This document shows positions 13,011 to 25,107 of a stretch of DNA of 64,000 bases, one piece after another. The notes under the pieces are model-generated. The model made no database searches, was not told the origin of the DNA, and was given only the letters and a program-made list of their open reading frames with translations. The translations under genes and the position numbers were made by a program. Positions within the stretch are counted from its first letter, which is position 1; each line of letters starts with the position of its first letter. The DNA is taken from contig VWYX01000616.1 of the NCBI GenBank assembly GCA_013396525.1, positions 435,228 to 499,227 of the forward strand, given 5' to 3'. The stretch comes from Chaetorhynchus papuensis (lineage: Eukaryota > Chordata > Aves > Passeriformes > Rhipiduridae).

Positions 13011-14327
13011 TGGAAATGAAGTACTCCATCAGGAAACAGAACTGATGGTTGGGAATGGTCAGCCAAAGTATGGTGTGGAGTAACTGGCTGCCCTCTCGTG
13101 TAAAGACTTTTGACACAGGAATTATTCCATCCAAACATATTTATTTTTGAATGGTCTCTTATTTCAGTGGGGATTTGGCCATTTTACAGGTAGCCTGTGT
13201 GCAAAATTTCATATTCAGTAACTGCAGAGATTGGAAAGGCAGATATATTTAAATTTTGAATTGTAGATTTCCATTTTAAAAACAGATGAAGAATGACCCC
13301 AAACCTGCAAGCTGTGAATTGCTACATTTTTTATTAGTCCCTGGAATCAGAGGCAAAATTTACAAGACAAAATAAGCAGTCAAACCTCTTCTTAGAAATA
13401 GCAGTGTTTCTTCATATTTGCTTTCTATGTGCAGTTCCCTGGAAAGCTGGCTGCAATGGACATACAATACATGGTTCAAACAGCTTTCAGAAAGCTACCT
13501 TTTACGCAGCTTTCAGAAAGAATATTTCTGTCAGCTATTGTATAGTACCCTCTCTGTATACATATGTTGATGTAATTCTACCAGTTACGGCAGTTCTTCA
13601 TGGACTCATACTATGAGCAATAACTTTCTTCAGATTTGCTTTCTTTAAATTTCAGTTACAGAGAGAGAACTAGCATCTGCACCAAAACACCTAAGACTAA
13701 TTCTGGATATAGTAATGACATGCCATAATAAGTTATTAATAGTGTAATCATTACAAAATATTCATAATGAATTTCTATTCCTCGAAAAATTGATCAAACT
13801 GGAAAGAAGCTCCATGCTTTATCTATCAGTATTAAGTATATAACCAATCCTTTCCTGACTGCATAATGAATAAGCAAATGCAGGCTCAGAAGGCTATCCT
13901 TGTGTTGCTCTGGGAAGAGTTCCACACCAAGGTGCTGCCTGTCCTGTTAAATTGTTTGTTCTCTCCCAGACTCCCTTCACATTTCATTAACAAACTCTCC
14001 CCAAAACAGATTTACTAGAGAAGCTGCTACTTCAAGGAAGGGTGGATTTCATTGCTTGATGCTGTTGGGAGTCAGACATCAGCCCCTCTCCTAGAGCACT
14101 GTAAAGTGGTTGCACTCCTAAGATACCAGTTCAGATATTAGAGCAGACAGATCCTTGTTTCAGCTTTTACTTAAAACTGAAATATTTTGGGATTCCAATT
14201 CCAGTACTTTGAAGTTCTCATATTTAAGAATTAATATTTAAAATAACTATCTAAACTGTCTACTGGAAATTTCATTTATTTCTTCCTCAACCACCACTTG
14301 GAACTATTGATGCCATCCATTCTATAA
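13011..14327. other. Unique non-coding sequence
   Basis: No gene recognised. The word CAGCTTTCAGAAAG occurs twice 26 bp apart (13481-13494 and 13507-13520). The first copy runs into a local inverted repeat, AGCTTTC/GAAAGCT. The rest is unremarkable AT-rich sequence. Confidence 0.6.
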
Positions 14328-14485
14328 ACAGGCCTTTACATATATAAAAGATCCCACTCCATTTTTTTTTTTCTAGGCCAAGCAAGTCTCATTTTTCCAA
14401 CTTTTCTTCACATTTTATGTTTTCATTCATTTTCTCTGAGCTCTTTTCCATTTATTCCCCTCAGACTCTTTCAAAGTGTGGTAGA
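14328..14485 (-). mobile_element. Old, diverged CR1/L3-like fragment
   Basis: Read on the + strand, the order of words follows the antisense of the ancient amniote CR1-L/L3 family: ACAGGCCTTTACATATATAA, a pyrimidine run ending in CTAGGCCAAGCAAG, TTTTTCCAACTTTTCTTCAC, then CATTTTATGTTTTC and finally AAGTGTGGT. Divergence from the family is high, which fits an element far older than the CR1 tails with intact ATTCTGTG ends. Recognition is by eye from the motif order. The ends are approximate. Confidence 0.5.
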
Positions 14486-16221
14486 TAAAAGCCAATGTGA
14501 TTTTTAAGTGAAGAGCTTGGCCTCAACAATGTCAAACAGACTGCAGTAATTTTCCTTCAGATATAACACACAACACTAACTAATTAACTAAGAGCTAAAA
14601 TTAGCCTTTGTTGTTAGTTTGTCTTGAAAATCATAAAATTGCTGGCTCAAGTTCAGTTGAAGAGCACAAAGGATTAGTTTGATAAGTTTTGTTCTTGACA
14701 TCCATAGTGCTTGCTGCTTAGCATTACCCCTCCCCTGAGAGCCTGCAAGTGTGCCATTTAGCAATTTATTATAGATTCCTCCCTGGAACATTTTTTATCT
14801 TCTTTTAAAAAACAGTTGATATACTTGTCCTTCATGTTCCCTGTGACGTTAGCCTTCATTGTTAGTGGTGGTGACTAGTTCATGAAGCATTTTGCATGAA
14901 GTTTGTTGGTTGCTACTGATTTGTGTATATCTTGTTATTAAATAAATGTTTTTCAGTAAGTCATCTGTGGCCAAAACCAAGGAAACATGGCAACCATTAT
15001 TGAAAACATACTAATTACGACTCGAGAGCAATAGAAACAGTTTTTGAACATTTTTGTTGTTTTATGAACATCGGGCAGTATCTTCAGCAATTTCAAAAGA
15101 ATCTGGTGAGTTTGAGGGTTCACTAAGTGAGATCCATCACAGGGAATTTAAATACCATATAAAGTAAGAGGGAGAGAGCACACACTATTTAGAAAAATCA
15201 CAAGTAGGCAATTAAGTAATTCAAAACTTTAATCATCTTAAGCTCTGTGTGTAAAAGTAAACATTGGAGGGAACAATTCTGGGCACTTGGTTTTGTACAC
15301 TTATCTTGGTATGTTTCAGTCAGTCCAACTTATAGTCTCCCAGAGTCCTTCTGGTGACAGTTCAGGAATCAGGATAGGCCAAAAGCATTTTTAATTGGCA
15401 ATTGACATGAAGCTACATTACTTCTTGACTAAGGGTATGACTAAAGCTGTTCTATGCCAGCACTAAAGATCAGTTAATGCATCCTTAGCTTTCCAGAAAT
15501 TAATACATGAATTCAAACTTCTCCAAGGTTCTGCTAAGGTTTGAGGAGTTTTGCTGCATTCTAATGCAGGACTTGAGGATACACTGTCCACCTACTGTGC
15601 TAAACCCACAGCAAAGAACCACTGTGTCTCCAGAGTCTGTGTACATATGTAAAGTGTACATGCACACAGAGAGACTAATACACAGACAGAAAGTGCAAAT
15701 AAAACTTGTTTAACGCAAAACATTCAAGGTGTGTTTTGCTGTGTGTGTCTGGCAATACTTTTCATCAACGATGACTTCTGTTTAAGGAAATTCCTTTCAA
15801 CTTGGCTAGGAAAAGAAACATAATGAAACTTTGATGGCACCTGGACCAACATAGCAACACAAGATCCCTCATGATTTTTATGGCAGTAGGAGCAAACAAG
15901 GTCATTGAAACCTCAAGTAAACTTAACAGATTTGTTTTCTGTTTGTTTTGGGTTTGGGGTTTTTTGCACAAAAACATAGCAAATGCTGAGGAAAAGTGCA
16001 AGAAAAAATGATGTTATGATCAAGCTCTGTTTTAAAATCATTAGAAACACAGAACACTTGTAAATTGTATGTTTAATATCTGCAGATGAATTCCTTAGCT
16101 TGGAAAAAATTGTACTGTTCTTAGATAGTGAGTTCTCCCTGAGGATGCATAAAGGAGGTTATGTCCCTGTGATCCCTTTGTTATTATTAGAGAAGGTTAT
16201 TATTTATCAGGGGATTTGCAT
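14486..16221. other. Unique non-coding sequence
   Basis: I see no gene and no recognisable repeat here beyond short A/T runs. Predicted frames are under 80 codons and have no protein-like features. Confidence 0.6.
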
Positions 16222-16271
16222 ACACACATAAACACACGTAAACACAGGTAAACACACATAAACACACACAC
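16222..16271. repeat. 10-bp tandem repeat (ACACAYATAA type) with forkhead-like words
   Basis: Five 10 bp units start at 16222, 16232, 16242, 16252 and 16262, the last decaying into a plain AC run. The joins create the forkhead core RTAAACA at 16228, 16238, 16248 and 16258, spaced exactly 10 bp apart. The simple origin is an AC microsatellite that acquired a longer period. Confidence 0.85.
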
Positions 16272-19200
16272 AGAGACTTAAAGTCTCCAGGATTCCTGTA
16301 ATAGAAGTTTGAACTTGACTTAAATAAACTATAGAACATCAAACACCCCTTTCCTCACATACCAAGGACCTGTCACAGCCTCTTCTCTGCATGAGCTCAG
16401 GTAAAGAGAGGACTCTGACAGATTGATCTGAAGGGGTCTGCACCTCACCTGGGCCAGAGACAAAGCTTGGGTAACCTGTGTAATCCCTCCCTCCCTCCTT
16501 GACCTCTGTTGTGAGTCCCTCAGGGAGTGATATATGCAGGATATGAAAAGGAGATGCCGAAATAGTAAAATATCAAATATTTTAGAGCTTCATCAATCAG
16601 AACTCTTTGGATTCAATCATGAATGAATCCACCATGAAGGGTTGTGAATAAGGAGAAGATAAGGTGATGAATCTGTGATTACATTCCTAGAGAGGATACA
16701 TTTGATATCATAGGCTGTTCAATTTACATATGAGTGCAAGGTCAAAATACTGGAAGCTGGTGCTGGGCTGTAAATCAAGCAGAAGACCCAAAATGATGAG
16801 ATTAAATGGGAAAACAAAGAAACACATCAAAAATGTGGTTGGTTCTCCCTCTGTGCTACTTTAAAATGTAATTGAATAGATGTTAAAAAATATGCTCTGG
16901 GTCAAACAGGAATAAGCTAATTTAACCATCTGCAAGAAAAACATCTAATCCTAATTGGAGATTGGGAGTCCCTCTATAATCTCCGGAGAGAGACTGGAGT
17001 CCTTAGTGGGTAGTTTAGCCTGTCTTTCTCCATAGACGTAGTGAAGATGAAACCTCTATTTCACGCGAGTATTATTTGAAATGAAAGTTAGAAAACAACT
17101 TTTAAATCCAGAAGTTGAATACTTTTCCCATTTGAAAACCAAGGAATGTTTTGATACAGCAAGAATATTGTAAGTAAACTCATATGATGTCTGTAAACCT
17201 TCTTCCAAAACTCAGAATCTACATCCTTCCAGGTCTCACAGTCCCATAACTTTCTTTGTTTTTCAGGCAACTATTTCATATCATAGTGAAAACAAAGAAA
17301 AAAAGAAATACCAAAACTCTGAGATGGCTATATTTGCAACACACTGCAATTCAGAATGACCCAGAAGACCTTGCAACAGGATATGTTTCTCACTCAAAAA
17401 CTTATCAAACATATTCCAGTATGGTTTTTGTGAGGCATCTGAGTGACTACACACTGTTTCTAACCATGGGAGTTCATGCTGTCTCCAGTGATAGGTCTTT
17501 ATGCTGGTATACTAATCTTAAAAAAAAAATAAAAATTAAAAGTATTATGATTTTTCCTTAGTGTGGTTAAAAGATGATTACTGTTGCAATAATGTTTTTT
17601 ATATATTTTAATCCTCACCAGTTTGCTGTCACCATACAAATCAGAGGTATTTTTGAGCATCACTGGTACCCTAGGATTCTGTGCATGGTGCATAATCCCG
17701 GTGAACTGCTCACTTTGAGAGCTGCAGACTCTTCCTGGCTAGTAGGCAAGCAGACATCAGATAGACCAGTCAAGCACCGAGACAGCAGGGAGGCCTTGAG
17801 TACCTGAGCTCAAACAATTAGAGGAAAGCAGTAGCTGAAAGCATAGAATTAGGCCCTTTGAATTACAGGATAACATTTCTAGTGAGAGATACAATTCCAC
17901 CTTTGGATTGGTTAGAGGTTATTTGTGTATCAGAACAGTCTACACTCAGAATTTAATTGAAGGATATAAGGCTTCCCATCAGTTTAAGGGTCAGGACTTA
18001 ATCTGATTGCAGGATCAATGGTACAGTTTGCATGAGTCTCTGAAATCCAAGCAAAATTTACTGTAAATTATTGAATCAGAAAAGAATCTATGTCAAATAA
18101 AAACCTCTACTGACTGGACAAATTGAGTTTTCAAAGTAGTTGCATTATTTAAACAATTCCTCATTTTCTCATTCTATGTTCCTATTGGCCTAATTTAAGC
18201 TTGACATGGAACAATACTGAAAAAACTGAACTTTTTATAGCCCTAGATTTTTTTTTTTGGTGCCAGTGGACGTCTTACTTCAATTATGACTGGTGGGTGT
18301 CCACAATTCTTCTTAATTCTGAAAGACAAAGCGAAGTCAGGTCTGAAGGATTTCTAAAAAGACATTTATCATATCATCCTTCAGAGTATCTGAGATCTTT
18401 GGAAGAAATATAACTAATATTCCATGCAATTCACATGATCAGTTCTCTGTACCACCGCAAAAATCACCATGATTGTGGGGAAATCCTACAGTTTCTCCAC
18501 TTACAGGGAGAGAATGCAATGGAAACAGTTTTGTTTGTTCTTTCATTTTTTAAATTTTTATCAACAGAACTAAAATAAATACTTATATAATAATGTGTAG
18601 TATGCTGGTCATTGCAAATCAGAATGGAAAAATACAGACAGCCCAACTGATGTTCATTGTGTTGCCAGAAAGTGAAGAGTTATTCACTCTGAAAAACTGA
18701 ATTTTGCTAAAATGCCCTGAAAACTCATAGACTTGCTAAATCTTGAGAATTAGCAAAAGGAAGGTTTGAATAGAAAGCAGTATAAAGATCTGTAAAATTC
18801 GTTCTACTTTGCCTGTAAAATAAACATTCTGAGGCAGGCCGAAAAAGTTAAATATAATGTAGGCACCAAAAGGAGAAGAACGACCTACTAAACTGTAAAA
18901 ATACATGCACTGTTGTGTTATTCTATCTAAAAGTTTCCAGCAAATGCAATTGCATAACTACCATCTCCTTTATGATTTGTATGGATTTTTGATAAACTGT
19001 AATGAGTTATTAAAAACTAAGACACAAATAGCAGCAATAACAATAGTGATTAGCTGCAATGTAGCATTTTTTCCCGAGAGATTTCCTTTTTAATTAAAGT
19101 AGCCATGATACTAAATGGGCTCAGTAGAACTAATCTTATAGTAAAATCTTATTCTGATGTAGATTACTGTCAAATTAAATCCTGACCATTAATCCTTAGG

Positions 19201-19498
19201 AAGCAAACAATAAATTGCATTGATTCTTTCAACCTAATTTTAATTTTTCAAAAGCATGAAGCAAGTGGTACAGACAGAGCTTTGTTAATCAATAAGCTGT
19301 GTTTAAAGGGCAGTCCCAGATCCTAATAACTGATTGCCCCAAATTGTACTACTAGTCTTTCTCTGTGAAAAGCAAGGTAACTGCTCTGGATCTACATCCT
19401 GTGAGTGCAAAAAAGGATTTGTCCCCCTGACTACAATGTTAGTTCCATCATAACAAAGTGAACATTCTGAGTACCAGCCCCAAGCTATAGATTTATGC
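16272..19498. other. Unique non-coding sequence
   Basis: No gene recognised. A short A-rich run (about 17520-17545) and a 10 bp palindrome TCTCCGGAGA near 16980-16989 are the only local structures noted. The 101-codon frame at 17256-17561 is lysine- and threonine-rich through the A-rich run and is not convincing as a protein. Confidence 0.6.
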
Positions 19499-19655
19499 AT
19501 GAATCACAGGATCATAGAATGATTTGGGTTAGAAGGGGCCTTCAAAGACCACCTAGTCCCTCCTCTGGCATCCACAGGGATATCCTCCACTGTGTTAGAT
19601 TGCTCAAAGCCCCATCCAACCTGACCTTGAACACTGCCTTGAACAGAGTCTTCAA
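19499..19655 (-). mobile_element. CR1 LINE 3' end
   Basis: The + strand reads GAATCACAGGATCATAGAAT, then GGTTAGAAGGGGCC, CCTAGTCCC, TTGCTCAAAGCCCCATCC and CTGACCTTGAACAC. This is the familiar antisense order of the avian CR1 3' UTR. It fades out after about 19655. No coding part remains. Small internal changes relative to other copies suggest an intermediate age. Confidence 0.9.
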
Positions 19656-20654
19656 ATTCAGGGACTTATTTAGGGCTACATTTAAGTTCTCCATTAATGC
19701 CAGAAAAGAAGAAGTTTCTTTTCTCCTTCCTTGTTACTTGAAGAGCACAATCATAGATCATTTCCCCACCCATCACATTTTCCTTTGACAGAAACACAGA
19801 CAAGGGGTAAAGAACAGTACAAAAGGCTAGAAAATTATTATGACTGAGGTAGTTTATGCCAAAGAACGACTTATTTACAATCTGCCACTGTTTCTAATCT
19901 ATTTTTAGGCCACATATTCCTTCAGACAGGAATAAAGGGCAGAATTTGGCCATCTGGTCTTTCTTCAGATGCATTACTCAGCTTATCAACTACACTGCTG
20001 GGCCTGATAATTCCTGATGAGAGAGCTAGCATCCAAACAAGAAATGTCACCAAAATGCACTTGAGCCTGGAGACCTCAAGATAGGCTATAGTATTTCCAT
20101 TTAGCTTGTTTTATAATAATATGTAAGTTCCTTAAATTCTACCATGTCTGTCATATCTAATCCTAATATATTAATGTTCTCAAAGTATATTTCTTTGTGT
20201 CTTCATTTGCTGTACACAAGATTAGAGAGGTGAAACAACGGTCATCCAAAGACAAGCTAGACACAGATTGCAAAGTATCCAGAGGATCACCTATTGCTCT
20301 GTCTACTAAGCTGACATATTTTTTCACTGACCCTGGAAATTATGTTTAGTTCATATTTGTGTATCAAATCTGAATTCCTTGTCTGTGGATAAGCAAAAAA
20401 CAGCTGGAAAAATATGACCTTGTTCTAGAGACATCATGTCCCAAAAAGGACAGCAGCTGCCTCAACACTGGCTAGCCAAACTTAGCAAACCTACCTTTTG
20501 ACTCTCTGAGTTTTCTCTTGCAAGTAAATGAGGATTAGGTAGCCAAAGAATCTCCTGCTGATATGTCACCTGGCCTCAATAGTTTCTAGAGACCATTTTG
20601 TCTTTTCCCATTTGTGCTCAGTTAGATGCCCTACAACATTAAATACACTGGTGA

Positions 20655-21026
20655 AGATCCATTGGGATGAACATTTTGGGACTGTCTAGAAAAAGTCTTA
20701 CAGATGTAATAGATAGAGCAGGACTGGCTATCACTGCTGTCAGAGTACACAGAGGGTTTTACTTCTGGGATGTTCTCAAACAACAGGTGACTCCCAGTAC
20801 AGTCTTTGAACAAGTTATCCAGGAGGCAAACCAGACTAAGGACATTCAGCAATGTTTGCTCTTTGATATGAATGCTTTTACTACGGCTAAACCAATTCAG
20901 GTTACACAGCACCTGTTCTCCACATTACTCAGGGAGCAGCCTTGGAGACCTGCCATGCCAGTAAATGCCATCCTGGAAGGAGCAGCACTCCAGAGGCTGC
21001 ACAGTCGTTCACTTGAGTCTGCTTGA
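20655..21026 (+). other. Unidentified open stretch, possible exon or pseudogene remnant
   Basis: An uninterrupted frame of 123 sense codons follows a stop at 20652. The first ATG is at 20667 and would give 119 residues. Its composition is more protein-like than most chance frames here: it lacks low-complexity runs and includes the words FWDVLKQQV, CLLFDMNAF and NAILEGAALQRL. A good acceptor-like sequence (TTTTCCCATTTGTGCTCAG, ending 20621) lies upstream, but the stop at 20652 would interrupt this frame after that acceptor. I do not recognise the family. It could be a decayed retrocopy, a lncRNA exon or chance; 119-125 codon frames without function also occur elsewhere in the window. No function is assigned. 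Confidence 0.2.
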
Positions 21027-21971
21027 ACTCAGTATGATGAAATATTAAAAAGCTGAGGGACTTTGGGGCTTACTGTATCCAGAGAAGAACCCAAGCAGAG
21101 AGACAACAGCATGTGCTGCATTGTAAATTTGGGATTTTCTCCTCTGCTATAGCCAAATAAAATTCAGTTCTCTATTTGCAACATAGATTTTTGAGTTACT
21201 ATCTTCAGATTTCAACCTCTATTCAGAATTTCCTAACAGGTAAGAATTTAAAGTTAATGTTGCGCCATCTTCTTTACACTCGCAAGAATGTCTTTGCACA
21301 TATAACAACTTCCTGCAGCAAAAATACACAATATTGTTAATAGTCATACCACTGGGCACAGTTCACTTGCCCAAAGACAGTCCTTCATCATTAAAGATCA
21401 TCACCTGCTCACCTGGTCTTCAGCTGTTCTTCCAGAAGGTCATGGGTTTTCTGAAAAACTTGTGGGCCACAGCCAGTACTGTTGATGTCTCAAATGCCCT
21501 AAGGCACCTCAGCTGACCTGGTAATTATCAGTGTTCATTTATTGCTGCAAAAATCCATTATTGATCATCTGTCAAAATATCAGACACCACAAATCCATCT
21601 GTAGGTAAACAGACTTTCATAAGTCATCTAAGGACAAAATATTTTCTGAACAGCTGGTCCTTCTGTGAGGATTATGCCAAGCCTTCCTTTGCAGTCTTAA
21701 GCTTGTGAGGCGTCTCCATTTTTCAGCATTCACCTAAAATAAACCTTGATATCTGCTGCTACTGCTGAAGACAGCTAAGTGCAGTGCAAAGTTCTGCAGA
21801 GTGGCATTTCACTCCAAAACAAGTGGCATATGTTGTGTGTGCTACACCATGATCCAGAAATTGAGATTTAGCTTGACAAAGCTGGAATATTTGTCTGTGA
21901 ATAAAATTTTCCCCTTTATGGGGTGGAGGGGAAAGTACAATTTAAAGTAATCTATTGTTATTGACTGAAAC

Positions 21972-22033
21972 TTTCCAGAAATAACAGGGAGGTAAGACAA
22001 ATTTTCCAGAAATAGCAGAGAGGTAAGACACAC
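21972..22033. repeat. 31-bp tandem duplication
   Basis: Two adjacent 31 bp units start at 21972 and 22003. Each begins TTTCCAGAAATA and contains GAGGTAAGACA, with only a few differences. It is a local duplication with no known role. Confidence 0.85.
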
Positions 22034-23216
22034 AGCACAAGTACTGCAGTAAAAGTGCAGAGAGATAACAATGTAATAAAGAAATCAATGCCCCAAACCA
22101 AACAAAAACAAACCAAGCATTCAGAGTGAGTTTTTATTATGCCCCATTTTCATTATCATGTTGAATTGCCATATTTCTAATATTGATTCTTACCTTACTG
22201 CTAAGCCCACAGATTCTTGTTTTCACAGCATTTTTTGGCAGTGAAATAAAATCCTAAGTACTTCACTACCTAAAGTAGGCATTAACATGTGCATGCTGAA
22301 AACTAGGCTTTGATATCCTATACACTAGTTTGTAGTGTTTAACATTTTCAATTTAAAATGGTCGCATGTAAAAGGCTGGCACTTGACTAAGAATGCATGT
22401 AACACGTGGTTCTGATGGGATGACAGAAACACCCAAGAAACAAAGGATATTCCATCAACACCCAGAGTGGTGCCTTTGCAAAGAAAACCTGGACTGTCCT
22501 GCCATCCACCCCAGCACTGGTAACTGCTTCTACAGCATCTTGTTCTATCATTGAATGCCATGGAGTCCCCAGTGCCTTGGGAGGGTGCACCTGGCTATGG
22601 TACAGGCAGCCTCCTTTGCATCCAGCCCGAAGGGTCAGCACTTACTGGCTTTGCACCAGCTCCTGCAATTGTCAGTCCAGGGCCTGTGGAAAACTCAGCA
22701 CTCTATTAAGCCATTTTGGCCATTCACAGCTCAAATCATTGATCCAGCATTTCTCTCTGTGTTTTCCCATCCCACTCTGAGCACTGTCTGCTGATCAGTT
22801 CCTCCCCAGAAGCAGCTCTGGGGTTTTGCTCTCTGCAGCAAGTGGCACACAGCTGACAACAACGCTCTCATTCAGCTTTTCTGCTCTCAGGTGTTTCAGC
22901 TCCACAGGACATTTCTGAACCAGACTCTGAGCTCTCAGGAGACATATTTGGCCTCACTTGTCTATCCTTGGCTTTCTGTAGACGTCAGCCATTTCGTCTG
23001 TGTGTTCAAATTCTTTTCATGGCAGAGTACTCCTTGGCACCTACCAGGTCTATTTTTCTCACAACTTGTTCTTGTATGATTTAGGACTATAATCCCATTC
23101 CAATGAGCTAAAATTGACATTATTTGCTGTTGCCAGTACTGAAGCAGCTGCAGCACAGAGCAGTTCCTGATGGGAATCACCAAGAACCTCCTAGCTAAAT
23201 GTGACTACTCGCTTAC

Positions 23217-23246
23217 CTGCAGTTTACTTGCTTGCTTGTCAAGAGA
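23217..23246 (-). other. Candidate 30-nt microexon (- strand)
   Basis: On the - strand, TTGCTCTTCTTTGTAAACTCAG ends just before 23246. It is followed by 30 nt and then by CTGCAG|GTAAGC, a near-consensus 5' splice site. The 30 nt (a multiple of three) have two stop-free frames. A TGC triplet sits about 20 nt upstream of the acceptor, where SRRM4-regulated neuronal microexons carry UGC motifs. No parent gene is visible in the window, so this rests on splice signals alone. Confidence 0.2.
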
Positions 23247-24039
23247 CTGAGTTTACAAAGAAGAGCAAGGAAAGCTTTCAGATAAAATCCACAGCAATCC
23301 TATGAGCGGCAAACTGACAACTCTTCTTCATGTCTTTTCTCCACAATTTGGCTCTTTGCAAGACAAATAATCTGTGACAAAGAAGAATTTCCTATATGAC
23401 CTTGTAAGGATTCATTCAGATCCACAATATTGTACAAAATCAAAGTGTTATAACTAATAAGAAAGCTTAATTCTAGATGAAAATCATTGTTCTCCAGATC
23501 AGAAGGAGCTTGATTGTAATTATACCTCCCTGGTCATGTTGGTATTTAACCTGGCTAGGCAGGAGAAGGGGCTCCAGGTACAAAAGAGGCAGAGAATCTC
23601 TATGCCAAACAAAACAACCTTTTGTTATTTTCACTGCTTTCCTCAGAGCAAGTCAGTTGTGGGTCTAAAGAAAGATTTATAATCTCCTTTTTCATGATCT
23701 CTGTGCTTATTTTTCTGCCTTTCACAGCTCTTTGAAAATCATTGTAGGTCTGAAAAATATGTATAAAAGTCTTTTTTTACCAATGACCTAAATCTGTCCT
23801 TTCAAGCACAGCACCAGTGTGTTGGCTTTGGATTCCAGTCTTTGCTCTGGGAGGAAGGGCCTAGTGGACATCTGGAAAAAGTAGAGTTGACTGTAGGAAT
23901 CTCAAACCCATACAAAGGGGCTGTGTTTGAGAAAGGATCACAGGACTTGCCTTCCTTTGCTTCCAGGACTTTGCTTTGATTTTTTTCAGATCACTGGCAA
24001 TCGAAAGTTACTCACTTCTGATGGCTCCATGAGGGCTCG

Positions 24040-24300
24040 TGAAAGGGAATGTGGCCTATTTATTCCACTTATCATGGGCTGATAAGCATAATGCAAAGCC
24101 GTAATTAGCAGCAATGATTAAAATATCAGCAGCCACGGTTAAGGCTGAAATGGCTGGTGACTGAACTCTCTGTACATTATCCTGATATGTCAAGGCTAGA
24201 CCATGTTGTTGTCCCTGTTCCACGGACAGAACTTATTGAGATTGCTAATCAACACTTTTCATAGGCCCTATCTGCCCACACAATTTCTCTTTAATCCCTT
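24040..24300. promoter_or_regulatory. Possible enhancer-like motif cluster
   Basis: CTTATCA (24068-24074) and TGATAAG (24080-24086) form an inverted repeat carrying two GATA sites. Within the next 200 bp come ATGCAAAG (POU-like), GTAATTAGC and GCTAATCA (homeodomain-like). The sequence is unique and lacks simple repeats. This is inference from motif density only; conservation is unknown. Confidence 0.2.
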
Positions 24301-24558
24301 GTTCCAGGACTGACAGACTTAACAACTGCTTTTAAAGTTGGAGGGAACATGAAGAAAGACCTACTTTCTAGCATGCATTATATGTAAAAATATGAGTGTT
24401 AGCTGGCAGGCAATCTTTTTTCCCAAAAATATAGCTTTTCAAGCTAGAACCCAGCTTGGATGAAAGGCAATTTTACTCAGAGGCACTGCTGAATGTCATT
24501 ATTTCTGCTCTCAGAGTAGTTGAGGGCTGCTCATTACTTCATATCAACCTGTCAGAAA

Positions 24559-24633
24559 NNNNNNNNNNNNNNNNNNNNNNNNNNNNNNNNNNNNNNNNNN
24601 NNNNNNNNNNNNNNNNNNNNNNNNNNNNNNNNN
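24559..24633. other. Assembly gap of 75 N
   Basis: Seventy-five undetermined bases directly abut the GGAA microsatellite, so the true sequence is probably more of the same repeat and its real length is unknown. The frames that run across it are artefacts. Confidence 0.98.
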
Positions 24634-24728
24634 AGGAAGGAAGGAAGGAAGGAAGGAAGGAAGGAAGGAAGGAAGGAAGGAAGGAAGGAAGGAAGGAAGG
24701 AAGGAAGGAAGGAAGGAAGGAAGGAAGG
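24634..24728. repeat. (GGAA)n microsatellite, 95 bp visible
   Basis: An almost perfect AAGG tetranucleotide array of about 24 units starts right at the assembly gap. The + strand is all purine. Such homopurine tracts can form triplex DNA and often break assemblies. GGAA is also the ETS-family core, so long arrays can act as neo-enhancers in some cells. Confidence 0.98.
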
Positions 24729-25038
24729 GGAAGTTGCTCACAAGCATTAACTGATGCCAAAGAAAGTTGATAAAGATATTCTCTGTGCTTCGAAGCGTAA
24801 GAATGACAAATCACAAAGACTTGTTACTGTGGTGGATTTACTGGGAGATGCAGCCAGTTGAGGCCCCTGAAAGCACAGGCACTGCAGAGGTTATGTGCAT
24901 GGCTGCTCAGGCTCCAACACGTCAGCAATCCTTATGCTCCATTTTCCAACAATTTTCAAAAGTGTGTTTGGGGTATATTAGGGATTTAGCTTTTTGACAT
25001 GTTTGCAGCATACAAATTCAGCTTCAACATGACAAAGA
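24729..25038. other. Unique spacer between two tetranucleotide arrays
   Basis: About 310 bp of unique sequence separate the GGAA array from the CTTT array. It contains no recognised gene. Confidence 0.6.
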
Positions 25039-25039
25039 T

Positions 25040-25107
<68 letters not shown>

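Larger units (their letters stand above)
19656..24067. other. Mostly unique non-coding sequence
   Basis: Contains the unexplained 124-codon open stretch at 20655-21026, a 31 bp tandem duplication, a moderately GC-richer block at about 22480-22870 and a candidate microexon on the - strand, all listed or described separately. Nothing in the GC-richer block is recognisable as a known protein, although several short frames cross it on both strands. Confidence 0.55.

Noticed and set aside
16222..16271. Regular short repeats considered as a CRISPR-like array
   Set aside because: The units are contiguous 10 bp repeats without spacers; it is a microsatellite in a vertebrate genome.
20631..20912. 93-codon - strand frame
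   Set aside because: It overlaps the more protein-like + strand frame and has no recognisable features.
22325..22794. GC-richer block with overlapping frames on both strands, considered as an exon
   Set aside because: No convincing splice sites in a consistent frame and no recognised protein words.
24456..24814. Several frames with repeated EGRK or PSFL blocks
   Set aside because: They are translations of the GGAA microsatellite and run through undetermined bases.
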